In this document: positions 1-7,141 of the stretch, piece by piece
Numbering within the stretch: the first letter of the stretch is position 1
Layout of the letters: every line of letters starts with the position of its first letter
Source: Bacteroidaceae bacterium
GTDB lineage: Bacteria > Bacteroidota > Bacteroidia > Bacteroidales > Bacteroidaceae
NCBI GenBank assembly: GCA_017615125.1
Contig: JAGAAS010000107.1
Location: forward strand, 1 to 42,833
Length of the DNA stretch: 42,833 bases
Direction: 5' to 3'
Translations under genes and position numbers: made by a program
Notes under the pieces: model-generated
Told to the model about the DNA's origin: nothing
The model's input: only the letters and a program-made list of their open reading frames with translations
The model's database searches: none

Positions 1-120
1 ATGCCTGTTTTTTGATGCCAAAAAGGCCGTTTTTGGAGCCTCATTTGTCCTTTTTTGGGACTTCCGAGAAATCACCTAAAATGTATATTGCTGTTTTACA
101 GCCCTTTAGGAGAGTCTTTG

Positions 121-287
121 TTCCAGTTCCAGTTGTTCCAGTTATTTTTCGAGGGGGTATCTAACTCCCTCCTTTCTATATATTCTATATATAATATATT
201 AATTATTAATTAATTATAATATAAAAAGGGGAGTTTTCGCTTTTTGCATACCCTCATTTTTTCTAATTGGAACTGTCCTAACTGGAA
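121..287. repeat. Concentric nested inverted repeats around an AT-rich core
   Basis: Three TTCCAGTT copies (121-128, 127-134, 136-143) face AATTGGAA (265-272), a degenerate copy at 271-278, and AACTGGAA (280-287). Inside them, GAGGGGGTAT (151-160) faces ATACCCTC (248-255), and AACTCCC (163-169) faces GGGGAGTT (228-235). The centre, about 175-225, is almost pure A/T. All three pairs share a centre near 200, so the whole segment is one interrupted palindrome. No gene lies in 1-564; in 1-120 I see nothing. The role is unknown: it could be a recombination or replication site, or a folded RNA. Confidence 0.6.
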
Positions 288-368
288 CGCTCTCCCCATC
301 TGCTGGCCTTGCTTTGGGCATCTTCCTTACAAGGCCGTTTTCCGCGTAGAGCGCGGATTTTGTTTGTA

Positions 369-456
369 CCTTCACGAAGGAACACGTTCACCTTCACGAA
401 GGAGAAGTCAAGACATCACGAAGGAGAACGTGTGCCTTCACGAAGGTATAAACAAT
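369..456. repeat. Four tandem 22-bp iterons
   Basis: The near-palindromic core CCTTCACGAAGG occurs at 369-380, 391-402 and 435-446, with a degenerate copy (ACATCACGAAGG) at 413-424. The copies are spaced exactly 22 bp apart, about two helical turns. The sequence between cores is only partly conserved. This looks like a protein-binding iteron array. Short reading frames cross it but show no protein-like features. Confidence 0.6.
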
Positions 457-503
457 TTCGAAAAGAAAAAAGCCCGAAAGTCCTATCAACAGGGCAAAAA
501 GAA

Positions 504-532
504 GCGGATTTGACTTTCATTGCCAAATCCGC
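504..532 (-). terminator. Intrinsic terminator after the MG2-type gene
   Basis: Nine-bp perfect arms GCGGATTTG (504-512) and CAAATCCGC (524-532) enclose an 11-nt loop. Read on the minus strand, the stem is followed by TTCTTTTTG. It lies about 33 bp past the stop of the gene at 565-3195, as expected for a rho-independent terminator. Confidence 0.65.
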
Positions 533-564
533 ACTATCGGGAGAAAGAAATCCCTTCTCTCAGG

Positions 565-3195
565 TTATTGATTGATGATGGGTATTCCTTCCTCTGTGAG
601 TCCTTCGGCGGAGACGGTGAAGGCGCGGGAGTAGCCGTTGTTGTAGAATGAGACGGTAGCGCAGCCTGTCTCGTCGGTAGTCACCTCAGGGTTCCAGTAG
701 AGCGTACGCCGATAGTCCTTGTCGCCCTGCACGGGGCCATTGGGATAAGTAGGAGCGTAGAACTCGGCAGGTCTATAATATCCATTGAAAGTAGCATAGC
801 GCTGGTTATTCTCGCGTCTATCGCTGAAGCCTGTGTCTGCATAGATAACCTCTGCTATGACGAACTTGTCGCCCCGTGCTACCCATCGCAGTAGGTCTTG
901 TATTTCATAAGGTTCCCAATTTCGTGTCGACTGCTGGAAACAAGGCAAAACGCGCGGATCTGCAATGGTATCATAGACCATGACAGAATGGATGTATTCC
1001 ATGTCTTTTTCCCTCGTCATCCAGAGATGCCAATGATCCAATGACCTCCCGTCCAGGCCCATTTCACATACATACTTGTGCAATGTCGGGTTGGGGTCTT
1101 CGTTACCATATTTATCAGTAAAAAAACCTATCCGGTAAAGATACTCGGAATAGTTATAAGTGAAGTCCCCTTCATCGAATAAGTCTTCACAAGCTTCCGC
1201 TGCATCATAGGCATGAAATGTCCCATAGTCAACATAGAGGACGTTTGCCTTGACTTCAACCTCCTCCAGCTGGATGGCATCGTGTGGCATGAGAAACTCA
1301 TTAATGTCCTCCCTCCAAACAGGCAGTGCGGCATTGCGCAGGGAGGGGTCAGGAAGGAATGTTTCAATGGGAGCATAGGCGTGAAGAGGCGGTTTATACG
1401 ATCTTCCCAGTCGAATGCGTGTCATCGCATTCTTCATCAGTTTCTTGTCTTGTTCGGTATGGATATAGAGGTCCCATCTCCCCTCAAAATCGTCCAGTCC
1501 TACGCTCCAGTAACCATCTGTATCGGTAGTGACAGTTGCATTCTGCTTGTATGGTCCGTCCCGCGAGTAAAGCCGTATCTCAACCTTCGTGTTTTGCAGC
1601 GGCTTTTCCAAAACTCGGCTGAAAGCCCATCCGTCAATGACAAGCTGCTCCTCCGTATAGTGGTGCACCTCGAAAGGTTCCACTCCCGCCATCTGACGCC
1701 AGTCGTAGCGCGTCCATCCCTGCACCATCATCAACAGGTCGAGGGCTGCCGCTTTCCCGTCTGGCTCTCCCGCTTCTTCCTCGAAATACCAGCCTGGTTC
1801 CTCTATCAGCCCCTTCAGTTCGGAGGAGAGGAGCATGTAGGTGCGGATGTCGTCGCGGTAGGCCGTCCCGTAGTCGGCAGCGTCGCGTACGGCAAGGGAG
1901 AAGGTCTGGCTGGTTTCGTTTCCCGTATGGAAAGTCATCTGCATTTGTTCAAAGGGAAGATATTCCGGCTTTGAGGCAGTGAATGTTACGGGGATGTATT
2001 CCACTCCATTGTCCACGAACAGCATTCGCTGAGCGAGGATTCCACCCTCAGAGTCAAATAACGTAAACTGGCAGACACCCGTAGGACAAGTGTGCGTTGG
2101 CAGGACAAAGCCAACGTGGACTCGCTCTTTATAGTCCTTTTTTTGTTCTGACGATTGTTGCTTCCGGCTGCGTTCAGCAGGAGTTTCGTTAGAAGCGAAA
2201 TGCAAGGTATCAAAAGCACAAACGTTTCCTTTACCTGTGAGAGTGTAGGCAAGCGAAGTGTCATCTCCTAAACCGACAGCATCAATCTGGACGAAGGTTT
2301 TGCCCTCGATGCGGGAGATGTGAAGGGCACATCCCTGCTCTTCAGACTTAGGAAGGGAGAAATTGAAGCTGTTTCCCTTTGCAAAGACGGTTACCTTCTC
2401 TCCTCCTTTGTTAGTAAGCCATTCAAAGCGCCCCATTCCTTTGTGCTGAGGGCTTAGCCTGATGAGTTTACCATCGGCAGTTCTCATACTGTCAATATCT
2501 ATCCCCAACCCATTGCTGTCCGTTGCCTTAAAGGCGATGGTGCAAGGGATACCCGAAATAAGATGTCCTCCCTCAGGAAAGAACTTGACATCTATCTTTG
2601 CAGTATCGTTTACTTCAGGAGAGACCGGCCTGAAAACCTCATGGTATGGATAGTCTCCTACGACAGGACTGTCATAGTTCCCTTCTCTTTTTGGGAACTG
2701 GTAGACAGGGACGACACGGCTATAGATGCAGGCTTCGTCAAAGTTGAGCATAGCTCGAGTATAGGCGCGTATCTGATAGTATCCGCTCGGCATATTCGCT
2801 GCACCGCGTCGGTCGATGGCTTCTTTTACAGAAGTATCGACGAGCGAGAACGAGCCGTGACAACGCCCGTCAACCACCTTCAGCTTCTGCTGCTTGAGGA
2901 CGACGCCCGTAGGCGAGAGCAGCTCCACGTAGAGCACCTTGCTGGCAGCCTCCCTGCCTGTGGAGGCGTTTACCACGTTGGCAGCATACCAGATGGTCTC
3001 GCCCTGAAAGTATGCCGTGTTGTCAAGATGCAGATATACCTTCTCCTGCGGGCATACCTTATTAAAGTAGTTGATGTGGAGAGCCATCTTAGCCAGCGTG
3101 TCAACGTCGTAAGGTTGGACGTCAGACGGCGTCCTCCCTTCGGCAAACGAGGCAAGGCTTATGAAAAGAGAGAGAAGAAAGAGGTAGCATCTCAT
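565..3195 (-). CDS. Secreted macroglobulin-like (MG2 domain) protein
   Basis: An 876-residue exported protein. It starts with a signal peptide (MRCYLFLLSLFISLASFAEG) and then has an MG2-type beta-sandwich near residues 50-150, with the typical stretch KVYLHLDNTAYFQGETIWY. The middle, about residues 540-620, holds a carboxypeptidase-regulatory-like fold (VEIRLYSRDG, then DTDGYWSVGL). The C-terminus (TVSFYNNGYSRAFTVSAEG) resembles the closing strand of macroglobulin-like modules. No thioester motif of the GCGEQ kind is visible, so it is not a classical protease-trapping alpha-2-macroglobulin. Bacteroidota encode many such proteins of unsettled role at the cell surface. It has its own promoter (3252-3283) and a terminator downstream, so it is probably monocistronic. 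The family call is fairly sure; the function is not known. Confidence 0.75.
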   Translation of the reverse strand: MRCYLFLLSLFISLASFAEGRTPSDVQPYDVDTLAKMALHINYFNKVCPQEKVYLHLDNTAYFQGETIWYAANVVNASTGREAASKVLYVELLSPTGVVLKQQKLKVVDGRCHGSFSLVDTSVKEAIDRRGAANMPSGYYQIRAYTRAMLNFDEACIYSRVVPVYQFPKREGNYDSPVVGDYPYHEVFRPVSPEVNDTAKIDVKFFPEGGHLISGIPCTIAFKATDSNGLGIDIDSMRTADGKLIRLSPQHKGMGRFEWLTNKGGEKVTVFAKGNSFNFSLPKSEEQGCALHISRIEGKTFVQIDAVGLGDDTSLAYTLTGKGNVCAFDTLHFASNETPAERSRKQQSSEQKKDYKERVHVGFVLPTHTCPTGVCQFTLFDSEGGILAQRMLFVDNGVEYIPVTFTASKPEYLPFEQMQMTFHTGNETSQTFSLAVRDAADYGTAYRDDIRTYMLLSSELKGLIEEPGWYFEEEAGEPDGKAAALDLLMMVQGWTRYDWRQMAGVEPFEVHHYTEEQLVIDGWAFSRVLEKPLQNTKVEIRLYSRDGPYKQNATVTTDTDGYWSVGLDDFEGRWDLYIHTEQDKKLMKNAMTRIRLGRSYKPPLHAYAPIETFLPDPSLRNAALPVWREDINEFLMPHDAIQLEEVEVKANVLYVDYGTFHAYDAAEACEDLFDEGDFTYNYSEYLYRIGFFTDKYGNEDPNPTLHKYVCEMGLDGRSLDHWHLWMTREKDMEYIHSVMVYDTIADPRVLPCFQQSTRNWEPYEIQDLLRWVARGDKFVIAEVIYADTGFSDRRENNQRYATFNGYYRPAEFYAPTYPNGPVQGDKDYRRTLYWNPEVTTDETGCATVSFYNNGYSRAFTVSAEGLTEEGIPIINQ

Positions 3196-3251
3196 AGATA
3201 GACTTCTTTTGTAAAGATACCTGTTTCTCTGTACGCGTCATTCGTTGGGGG

Positions 3252-3283
3252 CAAATATAGGGTTTTTCAGCATGACTTGCAAA
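3252..3283 (-). promoter_or_regulatory. Bacteroidota promoter for the MG2-type gene
   Basis: Read on the minus strand: -33 element TTTG (3280-3283), 20-nt spacer, -7 element TATATTTG (3252-3259). The predicted transcript starts near 3246, giving a leader of about 50 nt. Spacer and flanks closely resemble the promoter at 4893-4924. Confidence 0.75.
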
Positions 3284-3361
3284 TGAAATGCGTTCCAAAA
3301 CCGTTGCAAAAGCGTTGCGTTTGGGGCTTTTCAAGAAGAGAGGCTCTTATTTCATGGGGGC

Positions 3362-4846
3362 TTACTTTATCAGCACTTTCTTGCCGGATTTGATAAGAAT
3401 TCCTTTCTGCGGAATAACAGCAGGTCGTCCCTGAAGGTCGTAGGGAAATTCAACGGAAACACTTTCATCTTTTTCCCTGTTTCGGATAGAGGTTAAATCA
3501 AAATGAAGAGTATGGCTACCCAAATAGGATTCTTTCGTCTCTATTGTGCAAGTTTCCTTATTAAAAGGACCTATTTTGAAATCTACTGAATGCAGGTTCG
3601 AGCAACGGCAGGCATACTCCATTCCAGCCTCTACGGTTTCCACGAACACAGAATCATCATGTATTTCATAGTAACAATAGTGGTCCGCACAGCAGGTATA
3701 GTATAGCCATCCCGTAATATGGAGGCTGTCGTTTTCAAGCGTGACGTTAATATAAGGAGAGTATGTATCACTTTGATCCCATTTGTCTTTCCTTTCCGTA
3801 TGGTTAGGTCCGCTGACACGAACCAACCCACATGGAACGGAAATGGGGTTTTCTTTTACTGAAAAAGGAATCTCGTGGGTCATTGTTGGTACAACTCCCG
3901 CATCATCAATAGAAGATAGGAACAAATTATAGTTTCCGACATCAAATCTTCCAATGGGAATAGCATATTGGTTCAAGTCCTCATAATAACCATTAATACG
4001 GAAATCATAATGGGTGCTGATGTATATGTTCTTGTTTGAAATGCTATCAAGAGATTGGTAATAACCATCTACGCCACCGCCCCAAGTCGTCTTAAACCAA
4101 ATGTCAATACCTGCTTTCAGACCATCACGGGAAACAAACTCATAAGGGATGTCTTCTTCAACGGATGGGTCTGTGCCGATGTCCGTAGACAACGTCTTAA
4201 AGTCTTCGGCTGAGAACAGACATGTTTCACCATCATAGCAGCCAACAAAACGTGAAGAGGAACCGTCTTCTATTAAGTTCTCGAATTCAAATAGACCAAA
4301 GGAACTGCCTACCCCATCCACAACATAGCGTTTAGGCCAAGCAGGGTTTCTTGCATCACTAAGGGCAAAAAAACGGTGACTTTCGTGGTTCCTGTCTTCC
4401 GTTTGTCCCACCTCGCTTACAATCATGTCGTTACATACGAACGCTCCCATTTGACAATGACTCCCCTTCTGGACATTGAAATCATAAAGCGTCACCCACT
4501 GCTCCATTGGGAACAGAGCATAAAAGGCCGGATTATCGATAAGAGCATAAAGCATCACTTTTCCATTCTCCTCGTAGCCATAAGCATATAATTCCCTATC
4601 ATCCATTCCGTCGGAGATAATCTCCTTGCAGTTGTGACCGTCAAAGGATACATTGTCGCCTACTTTCAAGACGAAGTCGGACTTTATGTAGCCTTCCTTT
4701 CCGTCTTCTTGTCTCTGATTGTCTGGCTTAAGATGTTCATACCGCCAGTTGCGCCCGTCGGCAAGCACGCTTTTGTACGTATTTTGCGCAAAAGCAAACG
4801 TTGCGCAAAGCAGGCATGTAAAAAGGAGTAAAATTATCTTTTTCAT
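3362..4846 (-). CDS. Secreted protein with T9SS-type C-terminus, unknown function
   Basis: A 494-residue protein with a clear signal peptide (MKKIILLLFTCLLCATFAFAQ). Its last 25 residues contain DLQGRPAV and then GILIKSGKKVLIK. This pattern matches the short C-terminal sorting or anchoring tails of Prevotella-type secreted proteins, so type IX export to the cell surface is likely. The body is acidic and rich in aromatic residues, with several cysteines (for example YYTCCADHYCYYEIHDD), and shows no catalytic motif I recognise. It is preceded by a promoter at 4893-4924 that closely resembles that of the downstream MG2-type gene, which suggests co-regulation although the two appear to be separate transcripts. 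Annotating it as anything more than a surface protein would be guessing. Confidence 0.7.
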   Translation of the reverse strand: MKKIILLLFTCLLCATFAFAQNTYKSVLADGRNWRYEHLKPDNQRQEDGKEGYIKSDFVLKVGDNVSFDGHNCKEIISDGMDDRELYAYGYEENGKVMLYALIDNPAFYALFPMEQWVTLYDFNVQKGSHCQMGAFVCNDMIVSEVGQTEDRNHESHRFFALSDARNPAWPKRYVVDGVGSSFGLFEFENLIEDGSSSRFVGCYDGETCLFSAEDFKTLSTDIGTDPSVEEDIPYEFVSRDGLKAGIDIWFKTTWGGGVDGYYQSLDSISNKNIYISTHYDFRINGYYEDLNQYAIPIGRFDVGNYNLFLSSIDDAGVVPTMTHEIPFSVKENPISVPCGLVRVSGPNHTERKDKWDQSDTYSPYINVTLENDSLHITGWLYYTCCADHYCYYEIHDDSVFVETVEAGMEYACRCSNLHSVDFKIGPFNKETCTIETKESYLGSHTLHFDLTSIRNREKDESVSVEFPYDLQGRPAVIPQKGILIKSGKKVLIK

Positions 4847-4892
4847 GTTCGTAATTTTTTAATAGGAATGGTTACTTTCGTTTCTCTGCGGG

Positions 4893-4924
4893 CAAATATA
4901 GGGAATTCCCGTATGATTTGCAAA
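4893..4924 (-). promoter_or_regulatory. Bacteroidota promoter for the T9SS-type cargo gene
   Basis: Minus strand: TTTG (4921-4924), 20-nt spacer, TATATTTG (4893-4900). A second candidate, TTG-N20-TATTTTTG, lies further upstream at 5038-5068 and could give a longer transcript. Confidence 0.7.
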
Positions 4925-4949
4925 AGAAAAGCGTTGTGTTTTTGTTTTT

Positions 4950-5144
4950 CCCGATGAAAAGGGTGCTTTCCCCCTTTTGCGGGACTTCGTAAGGAAGCTA
5001 TTCACGTTCATATTCCAGGAAGTATCGTTTACAAGGGCAAAAATAAGGGTGCCGAACGTACTTTCCAAGAAAAAAATCTCTCATTTTACATACTGGAGCC
5101 CTCGCGAGGAGGTACTTTTTTTCAAAAAACCCCGATGAAAAGGG
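4950..5144. repeat. Duplicated 14-bp motif in a gene-free stretch
   Basis: CCCGATGAAAAGGG occurs identically at 4950-4963 and 5131-5144. Both copies are followed by a run of T and then a CCCCC-TTT tract (4969-4978; 5174-5181). A perfect 10-bp palindrome, CCTCGCGAGG, lies between them at 5100-5109. The gap 4925-5369 otherwise holds three GTTAAAC/GTTTAAC copies (about 5218-5270) and the terminator at 5290-5321. I see no gene here. Confidence 0.4.
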
Positions 5145-5289
5145 CTTTTTTGCCCCAAAGCGTGGTTTTCCCCCCTTTGAGAGACAAAGGACGTTTTCTT
5201 ACCCTCCTTCCACGAAGTTAAACTCTATAAATTTTTGGTTTAACTCTACGGTTTTTTTGTTTAACAATAAATCCGCAAAGTTAAAGTAA

Positions 5290-5321
5290 AAAGGCTAAGA
5301 GGCTAAAAAGCCAATTAGCCT
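5290..5321 (-). terminator. Terminator-like hairpin of a dispersed family
   Basis: On the minus strand, AGGCTAA (5315-5321) pairs with TTAGCCT (5300-5306) around an 8-nt loop and is followed by CTTAGCCTTTTTAC. It lies about 50 bp past the stop of the GH123-like gene. A diverged copy of the same segment lies at 16237-16305, also at the 3' end of a minus-strand gene. Confidence 0.5.
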
Positions 5322-5369
5322 ATAGCCAAGCGCGAAGCACTGATTTACCCTTTCGCCAAGAGCTGGGGG

Positions 5370-7073
5370 CTATTCCACCTTGCGGATGAAGGCTTTGCCG
5401 GAGGCTACCAGCGCGGCGAAGTCGGTGGAGGCGTCGGGATGGGAGGGGCGCATGGGCTCGAGGACGGCTTCCAGCTCTTCCTGCTGGGCAGGGGTGAGGG
5501 CGCTCTTCAGGAGGCGTACCTTCTCGTACTGCTGGATGCCCTCCACCAGTCGTTCCCAGCGGAGGCTGGGTGCCTCGGGATAGACGAGGTAGGTGTCGCC
5601 GCCCGTCCACGTGCCGAAACGGCTGTCGGCGCAGGGGTCGGCAGGCCAGCTGCAGTAGGCCCAGCGCAGGTAGCCGTCGTAGCCCGTCGCGAGAGCGTGC
5701 CATCCGAGGAAGGCCGACTCGGCAAGGGGCGACGAGAGGAAGGTGTTGGGATGGTCGGGATTGCAGCAAGTGTAGAAGGTGGTGCGCAGGTTGTCGTCGG
5801 CACGCTGCTTGACAACTTCGGCAGGAAGGTTGGCGTGACGGTAGCCGAGACTGATGTCGTACATCATGGAGACGACCTCGGGGCTGTAGTTGACGGCGCC
5901 CTCGATGCGGTAGCCCGCGTCGGCACGACGCACGAGGTCCCAAGCGGCACGCAGCTGATCCATAGGACGCTCGTCCATAGCGATGCAGGTGCGCTCGAAC
6001 CAGCCCTTAGCCTTCAGGTGGGCAGCAAAGTCCTTGAGGAAAGGCAGCATGAGGTCTTCGTAGGCCTGCTCGCCCGGCTTGCATGCAACGTGCTTGACGC
6101 TGTTGGTGGCGCAGTCGTAGTACTCAAACTTGTAGCTCCAGGGGACGAGGGTGTAGCAGTCGATCTGCTCGGTGATGCCGCACTCCATAGCGAAGGCAAC
6201 CCAGGTGTCGAACACGGTGTAGTCGTAGCGCCACGTGCCGTCGAGCTGCTTCATCTTGGCAATCATGCTCTCGAAGGGATCGTAAGTCTGGCTGTTCCAG
6301 GGATGCTCGATGATGGAGGCGGTGATGACCTTCTCGCCAGCATCTGCCAGCCACGTGAGCAGAGGACGCATGCGGTCGAAGTGCTCCTTGCTCCACAGGG
6401 GAACGCCGAAGTAGCGCGCTACGGCATAGGGGTTCTGCCAGAGGTCGAGGTGGAAGGCCCATTCGGCAGGAGCCGGAAGGACTCTGTCCACAACCTCCAC
6501 TTTATAAGGAAGCTTATACTTCTTTCCGTCGCAGGTGACCGTTATCGTTCCCTTGTACAAGCCGGCTTCGGCATCGCGAGGGATGGAAACATTGAGCCAG
6601 ACGGGACGTACTGTCTTGGCAGACACGGAAGCCGAGGGGGAGGCATCGAGCCTGTCGGCCACGAGCAGGGAGTCCTTACGGTCGGAATAAGTATCCGTGA
6701 GCACATAGCGGACGAAATAGCGGCTCACGCAGGACGAAGGTATCGTCTTGCCTCCCTTCTTCAGGTCGCTCACTTCGACCTTCACCTCGCCGATGGCCTT
6801 GGGGGCAGCGATGACGGCTTGGGCGCAGACGTGCTCACCCTTCCATCCGTGCAGGACGGGCTCTTTGGCGAACTCGGGCCATTGGCATTGGCGGTAGCGC
6901 ACGTCGACAGAGCCCCAGCCCACCTTCGTCGTCTTCTGCGACAGCCAGCCCGACTGATCGCCGGGATGAGGGTCGGCAGGCTCCGCATTGCTTACTTGCC
7001 CGCTGACAGACAGGATTCCCGTCAGGCAGAGAGCCCCTAAAATCACACTGATTCGTTTCATCGTCGTCTTCAT
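5370..7073 (-). CDS. GH123-like (DUF4091) N-acetylgalactosaminidase-type glycosidase
   Basis: A 567-residue secreted enzyme whose signal peptide ends near residue 26 (LTGILSVSGQ). An N-terminal beta-sandwich (about 50-200, with RDAEAGLYKGTITVT) is followed by a catalytic barrel of the DUF4091 type (about 205-520). The adjacent Asp367-Glu368 in CIAMDERP matches the Asp-Glu pair used for substrate-assisted catalysis in GH123 beta-N-acetylgalactosaminidases. The motifs YDGYLRWAYCSW and GGDTYLVYP are also typical. The likely substrates are GalNAc-containing glycans such as those of glycoproteins or glycolipids. It is the last gene of the run that starts with the VTC gene, 68 bp after the Cthe_2159-type lipoprotein, so it may be co-transcribed with it. 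The codon-1 ATG was chosen because the signal peptide follows it; Met5 is also possible. Confidence 0.75.
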   Translation of the reverse strand: MKTTMKRISVILGALCLTGILSVSGQVSNAEPADPHPGDQSGWLSQKTTKVGWGSVDVRYRQCQWPEFAKEPVLHGWKGEHVCAQAVIAAPKAIGEVKVEVSDLKKGGKTIPSSCVSRYFVRYVLTDTYSDRKDSLLVADRLDASPSASVSAKTVRPVWLNVSIPRDAEAGLYKGTITVTCDGKKYKLPYKVEVVDRVLPAPAEWAFHLDLWQNPYAVARYFGVPLWSKEHFDRMRPLLTWLADAGEKVITASIIEHPWNSQTYDPFESMIAKMKQLDGTWRYDYTVFDTWVAFAMECGITEQIDCYTLVPWSYKFEYYDCATNSVKHVACKPGEQAYEDLMLPFLKDFAAHLKAKGWFERTCIAMDERPMDQLRAAWDLVRRADAGYRIEGAVNYSPEVVSMMYDISLGYRHANLPAEVVKQRADDNLRTTFYTCCNPDHPNTFLSSPLAESAFLGWHALATGYDGYLRWAYCSWPADPCADSRFGTWTGGDTYLVYPEAPSLRWERLVEGIQQYEKVRLLKSALTPAQQEELEAVLEPMRPSHPDASTDFAALVASGKAFIRKVE

Positions 7074-7141
7074 TGTTATAGTGATGTGCGGAACAACCCG
7101 CTGATTATCGTCTCTTTGTCACGCGATGTTCCCTCTTTCCC

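Noticed and set aside
369-456. Possible CRISPR array
   Set aside because: The period is 22 bp with no spacers of CRISPR length and no cas genes; the pattern is an iteron array.
244-575. Two overlapping plus-strand frames of 88-89 codons
   Set aside because: They are translations of the iteron array and terminator; Arg/Ser/Glu-rich repeats follow the 22-bp period and no promoter or family pattern supports them.
5439-7040. A 533-codon open frame on the plus strand
   Set aside because: It is fully antisense to the GH123-like gene, is low in hydrophobic order, has no signal or motif, and arises from the GC-rich codon pattern of the real gene.
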